Shown here piece after piece: positions 28,822 to 37,268 of a stretch of 64,000 nucleotides of DNA. Position 1 is the stretch's first letter, and each line of letters starts with the position of its first letter. Under the pieces are notes generated by a model, which saw only the letters and a list, made by a program, of their open reading frames with translations, had not been told where the DNA came from and did not search any database. The stretch is from Pandoraea nosoerga (GTDB taxonomy: Bacteria > Pseudomonadota > Gammaproteobacteria > Burkholderiales > Burkholderiaceae). The translations under genes and the position numbers were made by a program. The stretch is taken from NCBI RefSeq assembly GCF_902459585.1, contig NZ_CABPSC010000010.1, forward strand, positions 62,001 through 126,000, in the 5' to 3' direction.

Positions 28822-29734
28822 CCACCCATTTCCATCTGCGACACGTCGAGCTCGATCGGCAGCGCGCCGGCGTCTTCCATGGTGTTGTAGAAGATCGGAG
28901 CGATCTTGCTGCCCAGGCACACGCCGCCAAAGCGCTTGTTCGGAATGAACGGGATGTCCTGGCCCGTGAACCACAGCACCGAGTTGGTGGCGGACTTGCG
29001 CGAGGAACCCGTGCCCACCACATCACCCACATAGGCGACGAGATGGCCCTTTTCCTTGAGCGATTCGATGAACTTGACCGGGCCGCGCTTGCCGTCTTCT
29101 TCCGGGGTGATGCCCGGACGCGCGTTCTTGAGCATGGCGAGCGCGTGCAGCGGGATGTCCGGGCGGGTCGTGGCGTCCGGGGCCGGCGAGAGGTCGTCGG
29201 TGTTGGTTTCGCCCGGCACCTTGAACACGGTGATGGTCAGGCTTTGCGGCACTTCCGGGCGGCTCGTGAACCACTCGGCGTCGGCCCAGCTTTGCAGCAC
29301 GGCGCGGGCGTTGGCATTGCCCTTGTCGGCCAGCTCCTTCACGTCATGGAACTGATCGAACATCAGCAGGGTGTTCTTCAGCGCGTCGGCCGCGACCGTG
29401 CCGACTTCGGCATCGGACAGCAGTTCGATCAGCGGCTGGATGTTGTAGCCGCCCAGCATGGTGCCGAGCAGTTCAGTGGCGCGGGCGCGCGAGATGAGCG
29501 AGCATGCGGTTTCGCCCTTGGCCACGGCGGCCAGGAAACCGGCCTTCACGCGGGCGGCTTCGTCCACGCCGGCGGGCACGCGATGGGTGATGAGATCAAG
29601 CAGCGTTTGCGCTTCGCCGGCAGGCGGATTGGTCAGCAGCTCGACCAGTTCAGCGGTCTGCTGCGCCGTCAGCGGCAACGGGGAATACCAAGCGCGGCGC
29701 GGGCGGCCACGTGAGCACGATAGTTTTCGAGCAT
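28822..29734 (-). pseudogene. acnB: Truncated and frameshifted aconitate hydratase B (N-terminal third)
   Basis: The sequence matches the N-terminal HEAT-like and swivel domains of AcnB (about 300 of some 860 residues), including LLGGYNIQPLIELLSD-like and GDVVGTGSSRKSATNSVLW blocks. It stops abruptly after SQMEMG, where AcnB normally continues with a D-V-I-type stretch, and joins helicase sequence. The true start ATG is at 29734 (MLENYRAHVAARAALGIP). After codon 18 the frame breaks: CCCC is seen where CCCCC is needed to read PPLPLTAQQ. Both defects make the copy non-functional as aconitase; another aconitase must exist elsewhere. Confidence 0.88.
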
Positions 29735-29851
29735 GAGAAGACCTGCTGGTGGTGCGTTTCGGGGGAGGGTGTCAGACCTCCAAGGCTTTTTCCAATACTG
29801 CTTTTGCCCGAGATTTTAGTCCCTATGCCAGGTGCGGTCAAATGTCTTATG

Positions 29852-29863
29852 TCTTATATAAGA
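29852..29863. promoter_or_regulatory. Palindromic operator candidate upstream of acnB
   Basis: Perfect 12-bp palindrome TCTTATATAAGA, preceded by a direct half-site TCTTAT at 29845-29850. It overlaps the stop codon of the M20 deacetylase gene and lies about 120 bases upstream of the acnB start. The shape suits a dimeric repressor such as a GntR protein; the regulator is not identified. Confidence 0.5.
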
Positions 29864-31119
29864 GTTGAGGCTCTGGTGGAAGGCGCGATGAGCTTCGACA
29901 GAAACCGTTCGCATCGGGCGATCTCGGCCAGCGCCACGAATTCGTCGGGCTGATGGGCCTGTTCGATGCTGCCGGGTCCGCAGACCACCGTCGGGATGCC
30001 GGCGCGCTGGAAGAAGCCGGCCTCCGTGCCGTAGGAGACCTTGCGGGCGGCGGTGTCGCGCGTGAGGGCGTGCATCAACTGCACGAAGGGCGCCGACGCG
30101 GGCGCCTTCATCGACGGCGGGGCGGCGATCTTCGTGAACCGGATGGTGGCGTTCGGATGCACCCGTGCCATCTCCGGAATGAGGGTCTGCGCGGCGAACG
30201 CCTCGATCCGGGCGAACACGGCGTCGGCGTCGACACCGGGCAGATTCCGGTATTCGAAGACAAATTCGCACGCGGCGGGAATCGTGTTCAGGGCGATCCC
30301 CCCTGAGATCGTGCCGGTCTGCGCCGTGCTGAACGGGACGTCGAAACCGTCGTCGTAGGGGCCGTTGGCCGCAAAGGCGTCCGCAACATCGCGAATGTGG
30401 CAAATCAGGCGCGCCGCATACTCGATGGCATTGACCCCGCGCGGCGTGAGCGAGGAGTGCGCCGCATGCCCGTGAACGCAGCAACGGTAGATATTGATGC
30501 CCTTGTGCGCGACGATCACGCGCATGCCGGTCGGCTCGCCCACCACGCAGCCCTGCGGCCGGATATTGCGGCGCGCCATGGCGGCGAGCATGGGCGAGAC
30601 GCCGAGGCACCCGACCTCCTCGTCGTACGAGAAGGCGAGATGGACCGGCACCCCGGGTGGCGTTGCGCACCACGCCGGCACCCGACTCATGACGGTGCCG
30701 ATGAAGCCCTTCATGTCGCACGCCCCGCGCCCGTAAAGGCGACCGTTTCGCACCGTCGGCGCGAACGGCGGGCTGTGCCAGTCCTGGCCGTCGACCGGCA
30801 CCACGTCGGTATGCCCGGACAGCACGATGCCGCCTTGCGTGCGGCCGTCGCTCGCCGGCAGGGTGGCGAAGAGGTTGGCCTTGGCGCCGCTCGCGTCGTA
30901 GTCGAGCCAGGCATGCACCCCGTGGGATCGGAGGTCGTCGCGAACCGCTTCGATCAGGCCGAGATTGGACTGGCGGCTTGTCGTATCGATCGCGATCAGG
31001 CGCGAGATCCATTCGATGGCGGCGCTCGACGCCGGTTGCCCGGGGTCGTCGCGACGTGAGGCGGTGACGGTGTCGTTGTCGTTGTCGGTGGACGGGGGGA
31101 TGGGTTTGGACGATGCCAT
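29854..31119 (-). CDS. argE: M20-family deacetylase (acetylornithine deacetylase-like)
   Basis: Zn-dependent amidohydrolase of 421 residues. Metal and catalytic motifs of M20 enzymes are present: SGHTDVVPVDG (His and Asp), RGACDMKGF, FSYDEEVGCLG (catalytic Glu) and the late GPGSIEQAHQPDEF His. The best match in the family is ArgE (N-acetylornithine to ornithine), but beta-proteobacteria usually recycle acetyl groups through ArgJ, so it may act on another N-acyl amino acid. It is 24 bases downstream of an MHS transporter gene, and an N-terminal 30-residue Asp/Thr-rich extension precedes the domain. Confidence 0.85.
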   Translation of the reverse strand: MASSKPIPPSTDNDNDTVTASRRDDPGQPASSAAIEWISRLIAIDTTSRQSNLGLIEAVRDDLRSHGVHAWLDYDASGAKANLFATLPASDGRTQGGIVLSGHTDVVPVDGQDWHSPPFAPTVRNGRLYGRGACDMKGFIGTVMSRVPAWCATPPGVPVHLAFSYDEEVGCLGVSPMLAAMARRNIRPQGCVVGEPTGMRVIVAHKGINIYRCCVHGHAAHSSLTPRGVNAIEYAARLICHIRDVADAFAANGPYDDGFDVPFSTAQTGTISGGIALNTIPAACEFVFEYRNLPGVDADAVFARIEAFAAQTLIPEMARVHPNATIRFTKIAAPPSMKAPASAPFVQLMHALTRDTAARKVSYGTEAGFFQRAGIPTVVCGPGSIEQAHQPDEFVALAEIARCERFLSKLIAPSTRASTLI

Positions 31120-31142
31120 GGGGGGAGTTCCTGTCGCGGGCG

Positions 31143-32546
31143 TCAGATCAATGCCGAGTGCGCCGTCTCGCGCGAGAGCCGCGATGCGACGAGGCTTGCG
31201 AGCGCCCCGGCGGCGATGTACCAGGTGAGCGAGAGCACATTGCCCGTGGTCCCGATGAGCCATGTCGCGACGAACGGGGCGAAGCCGCCGAAGATCGTGA
31301 CGGAAATGTTGTAACTCAGCGAGATGGAGGTGGTGCGCACCGCGGCCGGATACAACTCGACCTGCCAGGCCGGGGCGGGTCCCGTCATCATCGCCATGAA
31401 GGTGGCGAGCAGGCACAGCGCACCGAGCACCGGCAGCGTGTGCGGATGGGCCGACATGAAGGCGAACAGCGGGTATGTGCCGACGAGAACGCACAGTGCG
31501 CCGGCGCTCATGAGCGGACGACGGCCCCACCGATCGGATAGTCGCCCCATCACCGGTGACAGGACCATGAAGCAGGCGATCTGCAGGCTCACGGCGGCCA
31601 GCGCCTCGCTCGCGGGCAGTCCCAGCGTGCGCGTCAGGTAGATGGGCATGTACAACAGGTAGAGATAGTTGGTGACGGTCCAGCCGATCGTGAAGAGGCT
31701 GCCGATGCCAAGGGCGCGGCGCTGCTCGCGCAGTGCGGTGCGAATGGGCGATGACGGAGACGTCCCGGCTTGCGCGCCGCCGCGCGGCGGCTCGTCGACG
31801 TTGCGCCGCAGCCAGAAGCCGAAGGTGCCGATGACGACCGCGCCCAGCACGAACGGCACGCGCCATCCCCAGTCATTCAGGGCCTGTGTCGACATGAACC
31901 AGGTCATGACGCCAGCGGTGAGCGAGCCCAGCAGCAGCGCGACGGCAAGGCTGGCCTGCTGCCAACTGCCGTACAGGCCGCGACGGTGCGCAGGTGCGTA
32001 TTCGACGATGAAGCTCGTGGCGCCGCCCCATTCGCCGCCGGACGCGAAGCCCTGCAATACGCGCGCGATCACGATCGATATCGAGGCATACACGCCCGCC
32101 GTGTCGAACGCGGGCGTGAGGCCGATCATCGCCGTGCCGATCGCCATGAGCAGGATCACGACCAGCAGGGCGGCCTTGCGTCCCGCACGGTCGCCGTACG
32201 CCCCGAGAACGGCGGCACCCACCGGGCGCGCGACGAAACCCACGCCGAACGTGGCGATCGCGACGAGAAATGACGTCGATTCGCTGGCCGCCGGGAAAAA
32301 GTGATGGGCGATTTGTGGCGAGAAGTAGGCGTAGAGCACAAAGTCGTACCACTCGAGGATGTTGCCGAGCGAGGCGGCCACGACTGCGCGTCTGGCCTGT
32401 GTCTGTGTCGTGCGGCGGGTGCCTGTCGGACATGGCCTATCGGCGGCGCTACCCGGGATGTCGGTGACGGCGGCAGGAAGATGGGTGTCGGCCGGCGCGG
32501 CGGCGTGTGGCCAGTTGTCATGCGCTTGCGAAGGGTTCGAGTTCAT
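31143..32546 (-). CDS. MFS transporter of the metabolite:H+ symporter type
   Basis: Twelve-span inner-membrane transporter of 467 residues with an extended hydrophilic N-terminus (residues 1-55). The diagnostic start of MHS carriers, SLGNILEWYDFVLYAYF, and the loop GAYGDRAGRKAAL are present, with the second-half loop GRLSDRWGRRPLM. Substrates of relatives are organic acids, proline/betaine or similar compounds. The neighbours suggest an amino acid or N-acyl amino acid, by inference only. Confidence 0.9.
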   Translation of the reverse strand: MNSNPSQAHDNWPHAAAPADTHLPAAVTDIPGSAADRPCPTGTRRTTQTQARRAVVAASLGNILEWYDFVLYAYFSPQIAHHFFPAASESTSFLVAIATFGVGFVARPVGAAVLGAYGDRAGRKAALLVVILLMAIGTAMIGLTPAFDTAGVYASISIVIARVLQGFASGGEWGGATSFIVEYAPAHRRGLYGSWQQASLAVALLLGSLTAGVMTWFMSTQALNDWGWRVPFVLGAVVIGTFGFWLRRNVDEPPRGGAQAGTSPSSPIRTALREQRRALGIGSLFTIGWTVTNYLYLLYMPIYLTRTLGLPASEALAAVSLQIACFMVLSPVMGRLSDRWGRRPLMSAGALCVLVGTYPLFAFMSAHPHTLPVLGALCLLATFMAMMTGPAPAWQVELYPAAVRTTSISLSYNISVTIFGGFAPFVATWLIGTTGNVLSLTWYIAAGALASLVASRLSRETAHSALI

Positions 32547-32685
32547 GAGGCAACCTGATGAGTGGACAGGGAAGTACGCCCGTGAAGGGACAGGCCGCGT
32601 CCGAGGCTCGGACCGGCGCTGGCGACGACGGGAGGGGGAATGCGGCCGGCCTTGTGGCCGCTGGTGCGCGAACGCTTCCGCGGTG

Positions 32686-33876
32686 CTAGTGGCGCATCGA
32701 GCGGAATGCTTCCACGACCCGGTCGAGGTCGTCGTCGGACAGCGCGAGTGACGCCTGCAGCCGCAAACGGGCCTGCCCCTCGGGAACGACCGGGTACGAG
32801 AACGCTTGCGCCAGAATGCCGTGCTGCGCGAGCGCCGACGCGGCGGCCTGAGCACGTGCCGACGTTCCGAAGCGGACCGGCACGATCGGATGGTCGCCAG
32901 GGATGACATCGAAGCCTGCCGCTGTCAGGCGCTCGCGCAAATAGATGCTCATCGCTCGCAGGCGCGCGAAGTCGATCTGACCTTGTTCGATCAGGTCCAG
33001 GGCGCGAAGCGCGGCGGCGGCGATCGCGGGCATCAGGGCATTGGAGAACAGATAGGGGCGTCCGAACTGGCGCAGCGTATCGACCACGGCCTGCGGCCCC
33101 GCCACGAATCCGCCTGCCGCGCCACCCAGTGCCTTGCCGAGCGTGCCGACGAAAACGTCGACCGCGGCGGACTGCGCCTGCGCCTGGGCGGTTCCGCGCC
33201 CCGTCTCGCCGATGACCCCAATGCCATGCGAGTCATCCACGACGAAGAGTGCCTGGCGCTCTCGACACAGCGCGGCCAGGGCCTGGAGCGGTGCCTGCGT
33301 GCCATCCATGGAGAACACGCCGTCGCTCACCAGCAGACGTGCGCGGGCGTCGTTCGCTTCGTCGAAGGCCCGCGCGGCGCTGTCGACATCGCGATGCGCG
33401 TAACGAAAGCGGGCGGCCCGGCTCAGGCGTATGCCGTCGATGATGCTCGCATGATTGAGCGCGTCGGAGAACACGGCGTCCTCATCGCTCAACAGCGCCT
33501 CGAAGAGCGCGCCGTTGGCGTCGAAAGCCGAAGGGAACAGCGCGCATGCCTCGGTGCCGAGAAAGTCGGCCAGCCGTTGCTCCAGTTCCCAATGCAGCGC
33601 ATGCGTGCCGCTGATGAAGCGAACCGAGGCCATGCCCAGGCCGAAGCGCGAAATGGCTTCCGTCGCCGCCTCGACGATGCGGGCGTCGCCAGCCAACCCG
33701 AGGTAATTGTTGGCGCACAGATTGAGATACCCGCGTGGCGCCTCGGCGGCGCTCGTGTGCGCGGTGATGCGGCCGCCCTGCGGCGAGCCGATCGCGATCT
33801 CGCGCTTGAGGGCGTGCCGCTCGACGAGCGCTTGCCGCCGGGCTTCGAGACGGGAGCGCAGCGCTTCAGCGAACAC
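32686..33876 (-). CDS. Alpha-oxoamine synthase family enzyme (Kbl/BioF-like)
   Basis: PLP-dependent fold-I acyltransferase of 396 residues. The order of motifs fits glycine C-acetyltransferase (2-amino-3-ketobutyrate CoA ligase): LNLCANNYLGLAG, RFISGTHALHWELEQ, VVDDSHGIGVIGETGRG and the PLP lysine in GTLGKALGGAAGG. RFISGT with H-A-L-H is typical of Kbl. BioF activity cannot be excluded; no tdh or bio gene is adjacent. It overlaps the transaminase gene by 11 bases. Confidence 0.85.
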   Translation of the reverse strand: MFAEALRSRLEARRQALVERHALKREIAIGSPQGGRITAHTSAAEAPRGYLNLCANNYLGLAGDARIVEAATEAISRFGLGMASVRFISGTHALHWELEQRLADFLGTEACALFPSAFDANGALFEALLSDEDAVFSDALNHASIIDGIRLSRAARFRYAHRDVDSAARAFDEANDARARLLVSDGVFSMDGTQAPLQALAALCRERQALFVVDDSHGIGVIGETGRGTAQAQAQSAAVDVFVGTLGKALGGAAGGFVAGPQAVVDTLRQFGRPYLFSNALMPAIAAAALRALDLIEQGQIDFARLRAMSIYLRERLTAAGFDVIPGDHPIVPVRFGTSARAQAAASALAQHGILAQAFSYPVVPEGQARLRLQASLALSDDDLDRVVEAFRSMRH

Positions 33877-34813
33877 GATCCGCCCCGTCGTAGTCGACCG
33901 CCAGCGTCCAGGCCGGATCGTCGTGCCAATCCCAGTAGGTGCGAAAGATCGTCCGGGTCAGCTCGCCCGGCATGCCATTGCCGACGACGACGTCGTTCAG
34001 GCGCGTGACCGGCATGATGCCGCCTGCCGTCGACGTGATGAAGATCTCGTCGGCGTGACGCAGTTGTGCTTCGCTCACGTTGCCCGCGTGCACTTCGATG
34101 CCGAGTCGTTCGGCAATGTCGAACACCGTACGGCGGGTGATGCCATGCAGCACACCGCGCTCGGGCGTGTACAGGGCGCCTTCCTTGACTGCGAAGATGT
34201 TGAAGCCCGGGCCTTCGGCAACGTTGCCGTCCATGTCCTTGATGACGACGGTCTCCGCCCCGGCGTCGAACCCCTGGAATTGGGCGGTGACCAGATCGAG
34301 CCAGTGGTAGTTCTTGATCTGCGGGTCCACCGACTCCGGCGGGATCCGACGTACGGTATCGATCAGGTGCAGATGCAACCCTTCCTTGAGTTGCCGGGCG
34401 TTGGCCACCGAACCGTAGGGCACGGCGAACGCGACGAACTGGTTCGCGGCGTCGCGCGGGTCGCGGCTGAATGTCGGCGAGAGGCCGCGCGTGCACAGCA
34501 TCTCGACGTAGGCGTTGCGCAGCCCTGAGCGTCGGACGCACTCGATGAGGATGTCGCGCAGCGCGTCGTCGTCGTACGCTACTCGCAAGCGCAACTTCTC
34601 GAGCGAGCGGCGGAATCTCGCGATATGCAAATCCAGCCGGAAGAACCTGCCATTCCAGACGTGCACGGTGTCGTAGGTCACGTCGGAGTGCAGCAACCCC
34701 CAGTCGAGCACGGAGATGCGGGCCTCGGACATGGGAAGGTATTGGCCGGCCATGAAGGCCGTGCCCGGGGGGTAGGTCAGACCGTCGATGCGGCCAACGT
34801 CGGGGCGGGTCAT
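33866..34813 (-). CDS. Fold-type IV PLP aminotransferase (D-amino-acid transaminase-like)
   Basis: Aminotransferase of class IV, 315 residues, with ISVLDWGLLHSDVTYDTV at the start, the PLP lysine in DPQIKNYHWLDL, and the Glu of NVAEGPGFNIFAV followed by LHGITRRTVFDIA. These motifs cover D-amino-acid, branched-chain and (R)-amine transaminases, so the exact substrate is open. It lies between the oxoamine synthase and the deformylase-like gene, nine bases from the latter. Confidence 0.85.
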   Translation of the reverse strand: MTRPDVGRIDGLTYPPGTAFMAGQYLPMSEARISVLDWGLLHSDVTYDTVHVWNGRFFRLDLHIARFRRSLEKLRLRVAYDDDALRDILIECVRRSGLRNAYVEMLCTRGLSPTFSRDPRDAANQFVAFAVPYGSVANARQLKEGLHLHLIDTVRRIPPESVDPQIKNYHWLDLVTAQFQGFDAGAETVVIKDMDGNVAEGPGFNIFAVKEGALYTPERGVLHGITRRTVFDIAERLGIEVHAGNVSEAQLRHADEIFITSTAGGIMPVTRLNDVVVGNGMPGELTRTIFRTYWDWHDDPAWTLAVDYDGADRVR

Positions 34814-34821
34814 CACGTCTC

Positions 34822-35367
34822 TCACAGAGGTTGAGGAAAGTAGTCGACTTGTGCGGCGAAGGCCGCGCGGTGCGCCTCGAAGACCGTGCGGTGCACGACG
34901 GCGTTTTCGCCGACGGCGCGATCGAACGAGAGCTTGCCGTCGAGATGGTCGATCTCGTGTTGCAGCAGTTCGGATTCCGGGCGGCCGAGCGCCTGCCGGA
35001 GATGCCGCTCGCCGCGCATGTCCAGAAAGTCCACGGAGATCGACGCGAAGCGCGCCACCCGCACGAGCATGTCCGGAAAGCACATGCAGTCGTCCCAGAG
35101 CGTCATGCGTTCGCTGCTGGTCCACACGATCTGCGGATTGACGATGACGTCGGGCCATCCCGGCATGGCCAGTCCGATCATGCGTTTGCGAATGCCGATT
35201 TGCGGCGCGGCGATGGCGCGTCCGAAACCGTGTTCCGCCCGGAACGCCCGGATCGCCTCGCCCAGCGCGTTGGCTTCACGCACGACGACGGGGTCGTCCA
35301 GACGCGTGACCTCGGCGGCCACTTCGCGCAGGCCGGGCGATCCGACCCGGAGAATGTCGAGACTCAT
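34822..35367 (-). CDS. Divergent peptide deformylase-like protein
   Basis: Metallohydrolase-fold protein of 181 residues. The metal motif QHEIDH (His137, His141) and the ligand Cys94 are intact, but motif 2 reads WDDCMCFPD where housekeeping enzymes have EGCLS-P, and motif 1 reads GRAIAAPQIG in place of GxGLAAPQ. Within a catabolic operon it more likely acts on a small N-formyl or N-acyl compound than on nascent peptides; that is inference. The ATG region overlaps the binding-protein stop by four bases. Confidence 0.82.
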   Translation of the reverse strand: MSLDILRVGSPGLREVAAEVTRLDDPVVVREANALGEAIRAFRAEHGFGRAIAAPQIGIRKRMIGLAMPGWPDVIVNPQIVWTSSERMTLWDDCMCFPDMLVRVARFASISVDFLDMRGERHLRQALGRPESELLQHEIDHLDGKLSFDRAVGENAVVHRTVFEAHRAAFAAQVDYFPQPL

Positions 35368-36506
35368 TTCGATACCTCGGTCAAAGCCATTTTCTTGCCT
35401 TCCTTGTAGGTGGAGATGGTGGCGGCCGGCTGGCGCAGATCGCCGCGCTCGTCAAATGCGATCTGCCCTGTGACACCGCTGAACGAAACGTGATGTAGCG
35501 CTTGCACGATCTTGTCGGGGTCCGTGGATTGCGCGGCGACGGCGGCGCGATAAATTGCGGTCATGGCGTCGTAGGCATAGGGGGCATAGAGCTGGACCGG
35601 CTCGCCGTACTTCTGGCGGAACTTCGCGGCGAACGCCGCGCCGCCCGGCATCTTGGCGAGGCTGCGTCCCCCGTCGGCACAGAAGAGATTGCCGTCGAGC
35701 GCGGCGCCCGCCAGCCGGATCATTTCAGCGGTGCAAAGTCCGTCGCCGCCGACCAGTGGCGCGGCAATCGAATATTGACGCATCTGCTTGAGCATCGGCC
35801 CGCCCTGGGCATCCATGCCGCCGAAGAAAATGGCGTCCGGATTTTCACGTTTGACGCGGGTCAGCACGGCCGAGAAGTCGAATGCCTTGTCGGTGGAATA
35901 CTCGCGCGCCACGATCTTCGCCCCGGCCTTCTCGGCCTCGCGGGCAAAGACTTCGGCGATGCCCTGTCCGTAGGCGGTACGGTCGTCGATGACGGCGATG
36001 CGCCGCGCACGCAACTGCGTGGCGACGTATTGCGAGAGGGCCTGCCCGAGGTAATCGTCGTTGGCCAGCATGCGGAACGTGGTGTCGAAACCGAGGCGCG
36101 TGAACTCTGGGTTGGTGGCCGACGGCGTGAGTTCGGCGATGTGCTGTTGGGCGTAGATACGCGCCACGGCGATGGAGGTGCCGGAGTTCTGATGGCCGAT
36201 CACGGCACTCACGCGGTTGTCGGCGAAGCGCTGCGCCACGGTGGTGGCGATGCGCGGGTCGGCGCCGTCGTCCTGCGCGTCGAGCGCGAACTGTACTGCC
36301 TTGCCGCCGATGACGGGATGCGTGGCATTGATCTCATCCATTGCCAGGCGAATGCCGCGCTCGCTGTCCTTGCCGAAGTGCGCCTGAGCGCCTGTGAGTG
36401 CGCCGGCATAGCCGATGGTCACCACCGTTTGCGCGTGCACGCTCAGGGTGCAAAGCATGGCCGCGGCGGCGGCGGCAAGGGCTTTCGGGAACATGATTTT
36501 CTCCAT
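35364..36506 (-). CDS. Branched-chain amino acid-type ABC transporter substrate-binding protein
   Basis: Periplasmic binding protein of the LivJ/LivK type (Peripla_BP_6), 380 residues, with a Sec signal (ALAAAAAAMLCTLSVHAQT) cleaved near residue 26 and VTIGYAGALTGAQAHFGKDSE at the start of the mature domain. No permease or ATPase gene is adjacent, so it would need a transporter encoded elsewhere. ATG 36494 (MFPKAL) is an alternative start. First gene of the minus-strand operon, divergent from an Lrp/AsnC regulator. Confidence 0.92.
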   Translation of the reverse strand: MEKIMFPKALAAAAAAMLCTLSVHAQTVVTIGYAGALTGAQAHFGKDSERGIRLAMDEINATHPVIGGKAVQFALDAQDDGADPRIATTVAQRFADNRVSAVIGHQNSGTSIAVARIYAQQHIAELTPSATNPEFTRLGFDTTFRMLANDDYLGQALSQYVATQLRARRIAVIDDRTAYGQGIAEVFAREAEKAGAKIVAREYSTDKAFDFSAVLTRVKRENPDAIFFGGMDAQGGPMLKQMRQYSIAAPLVGGDGLCTAEMIRLAGAALDGNLFCADGGRSLAKMPGGAAFAAKFRQKYGEPVQLYAPYAYDAMTAIYRAAVAAQSTDPDKIVQALHHVSFSGVTGQIAFDERGDLRQPAATISTYKEGKKMALTEVSK

Positions 36507-36547
36507 GGAATCGATCGGGTGGCGATGCTACGATTCTAGGGACCGGT

Positions 36548-36567
36548 CGCGAAATTCAATATTCGCG
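36548..36567. promoter_or_regulatory. Candidate Lrp/AsnC operator in the divergent promoter region
   Basis: Inverted repeat CGCGAA (36548-36553) and TTCGCG (36562-36567) around the AT-rich spacer ATTCAATA lies between the binding-protein gene and the regulator gene, where autoregulation and operon control would act. Confidence 0.45.
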
Positions 36568-36617
36568 CGGACCATGTTTGCTTAACCGGATTTCTTTTTT
36601 TAGGGTGTTTGCGAAAT

Positions 36618-37109
36618 ATGAGTCAGAACCCCGCCACGCCACTCGACGAATACGACCTGCGTATTCTTTCTCTGCTGCAAGTCGATAACCAGATCAGCAA
36701 CCAGGCGCTGGCCGCCGAGGTGAATCTGAGTCCGCCAGCCTGCCTGAGGCGGGTGAGACGGCTGCGCGAAGAGAAGTACATCCAGAAGGACATTTCGGTC
36801 GTGGATCCCAACAAGGTGGGGCTGCCTATCATTATGTGGGTGTTGGTCCAGGTCGAGCGCGAGCGGCTCGACCTGCTCGACGAGTTCAAGCGGTTCCTTC
36901 AGTCCGTGCCGGAAGTGATGCAGTGTTATGTCGTCACGGGACGCGCGGATTTCGCGATGATGATCGCCGTGCGCGACATCGACCATTACGAAGCGTTTGC
37001 GACGCGCGTCTTTCGTCAGAATCCGAATATTCGGCACTTCGAGACAATGGTGGTGATGTCACGCGTGAAGTTCGGCATGTCGCTGCCGCTTGACGAGGCG
37101 CGCGAGTGA
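36618..37109 (+). CDS. Lrp/AsnC-family transcriptional regulator
   Basis: Amino-acid-responsive regulator of 163 residues: N-terminal helix-turn-helix (LDEYDLRILSLLQVDNQISN, then NLSPPACLRRVRRL) and a C-terminal RAM/AsnC ligand domain with VMQCYVVTGRADFAMMIAV. It is divergent from the metabolic operon and is the likely regulator of it. ATG 36618 is preferred over a TTG three codons upstream. Confidence 0.94.
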   Translation: MSQNPATPLDEYDLRILSLLQVDNQISNQALAAEVNLSPPACLRRVRRLREEKYIQKDISVVDPNKVGLPIIMWVLVQVERERLDLLDEFKRFLQSVPEVMQCYVVTGRADFAMMIAVRDIDHYEAFATRVFRQNPNIRHFETMVVMSRVKFGMSLPLDEARE

Positions 37110-37183
37110 GCGGCACGTTGGGCCGTAACCGAACGTGTGCCGATCGCGGCCGGCGTGGGGTAGGCGTGGATTAGTACGATTTT

Positions 37184-37200
37184 CTGGATGATCCATCCAG
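37184..37200. promoter_or_regulatory. Inverted repeat upstream of the SDR gene
   Basis: CTGGATG, spacer ATC, CATCCAG: a perfect 7-bp inverted repeat 69 bases before the SDR start. It may be an operator, perhaps for the LysR protein encoded just downstream. Confidence 0.4.
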
Positions 37201-37268
37201 ACTCAAGTTGTTTATGCAAGTGCGCCGAGTGTCTACATTGGAGTCTCCCCTTCAGCAAGGAGCATTTC

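Noticed and set aside
28668-29714. Plus-strand open frame across the acnB remnant
   Set aside because: Antisense shadow; the minus strand clearly encodes AcnB sequence.
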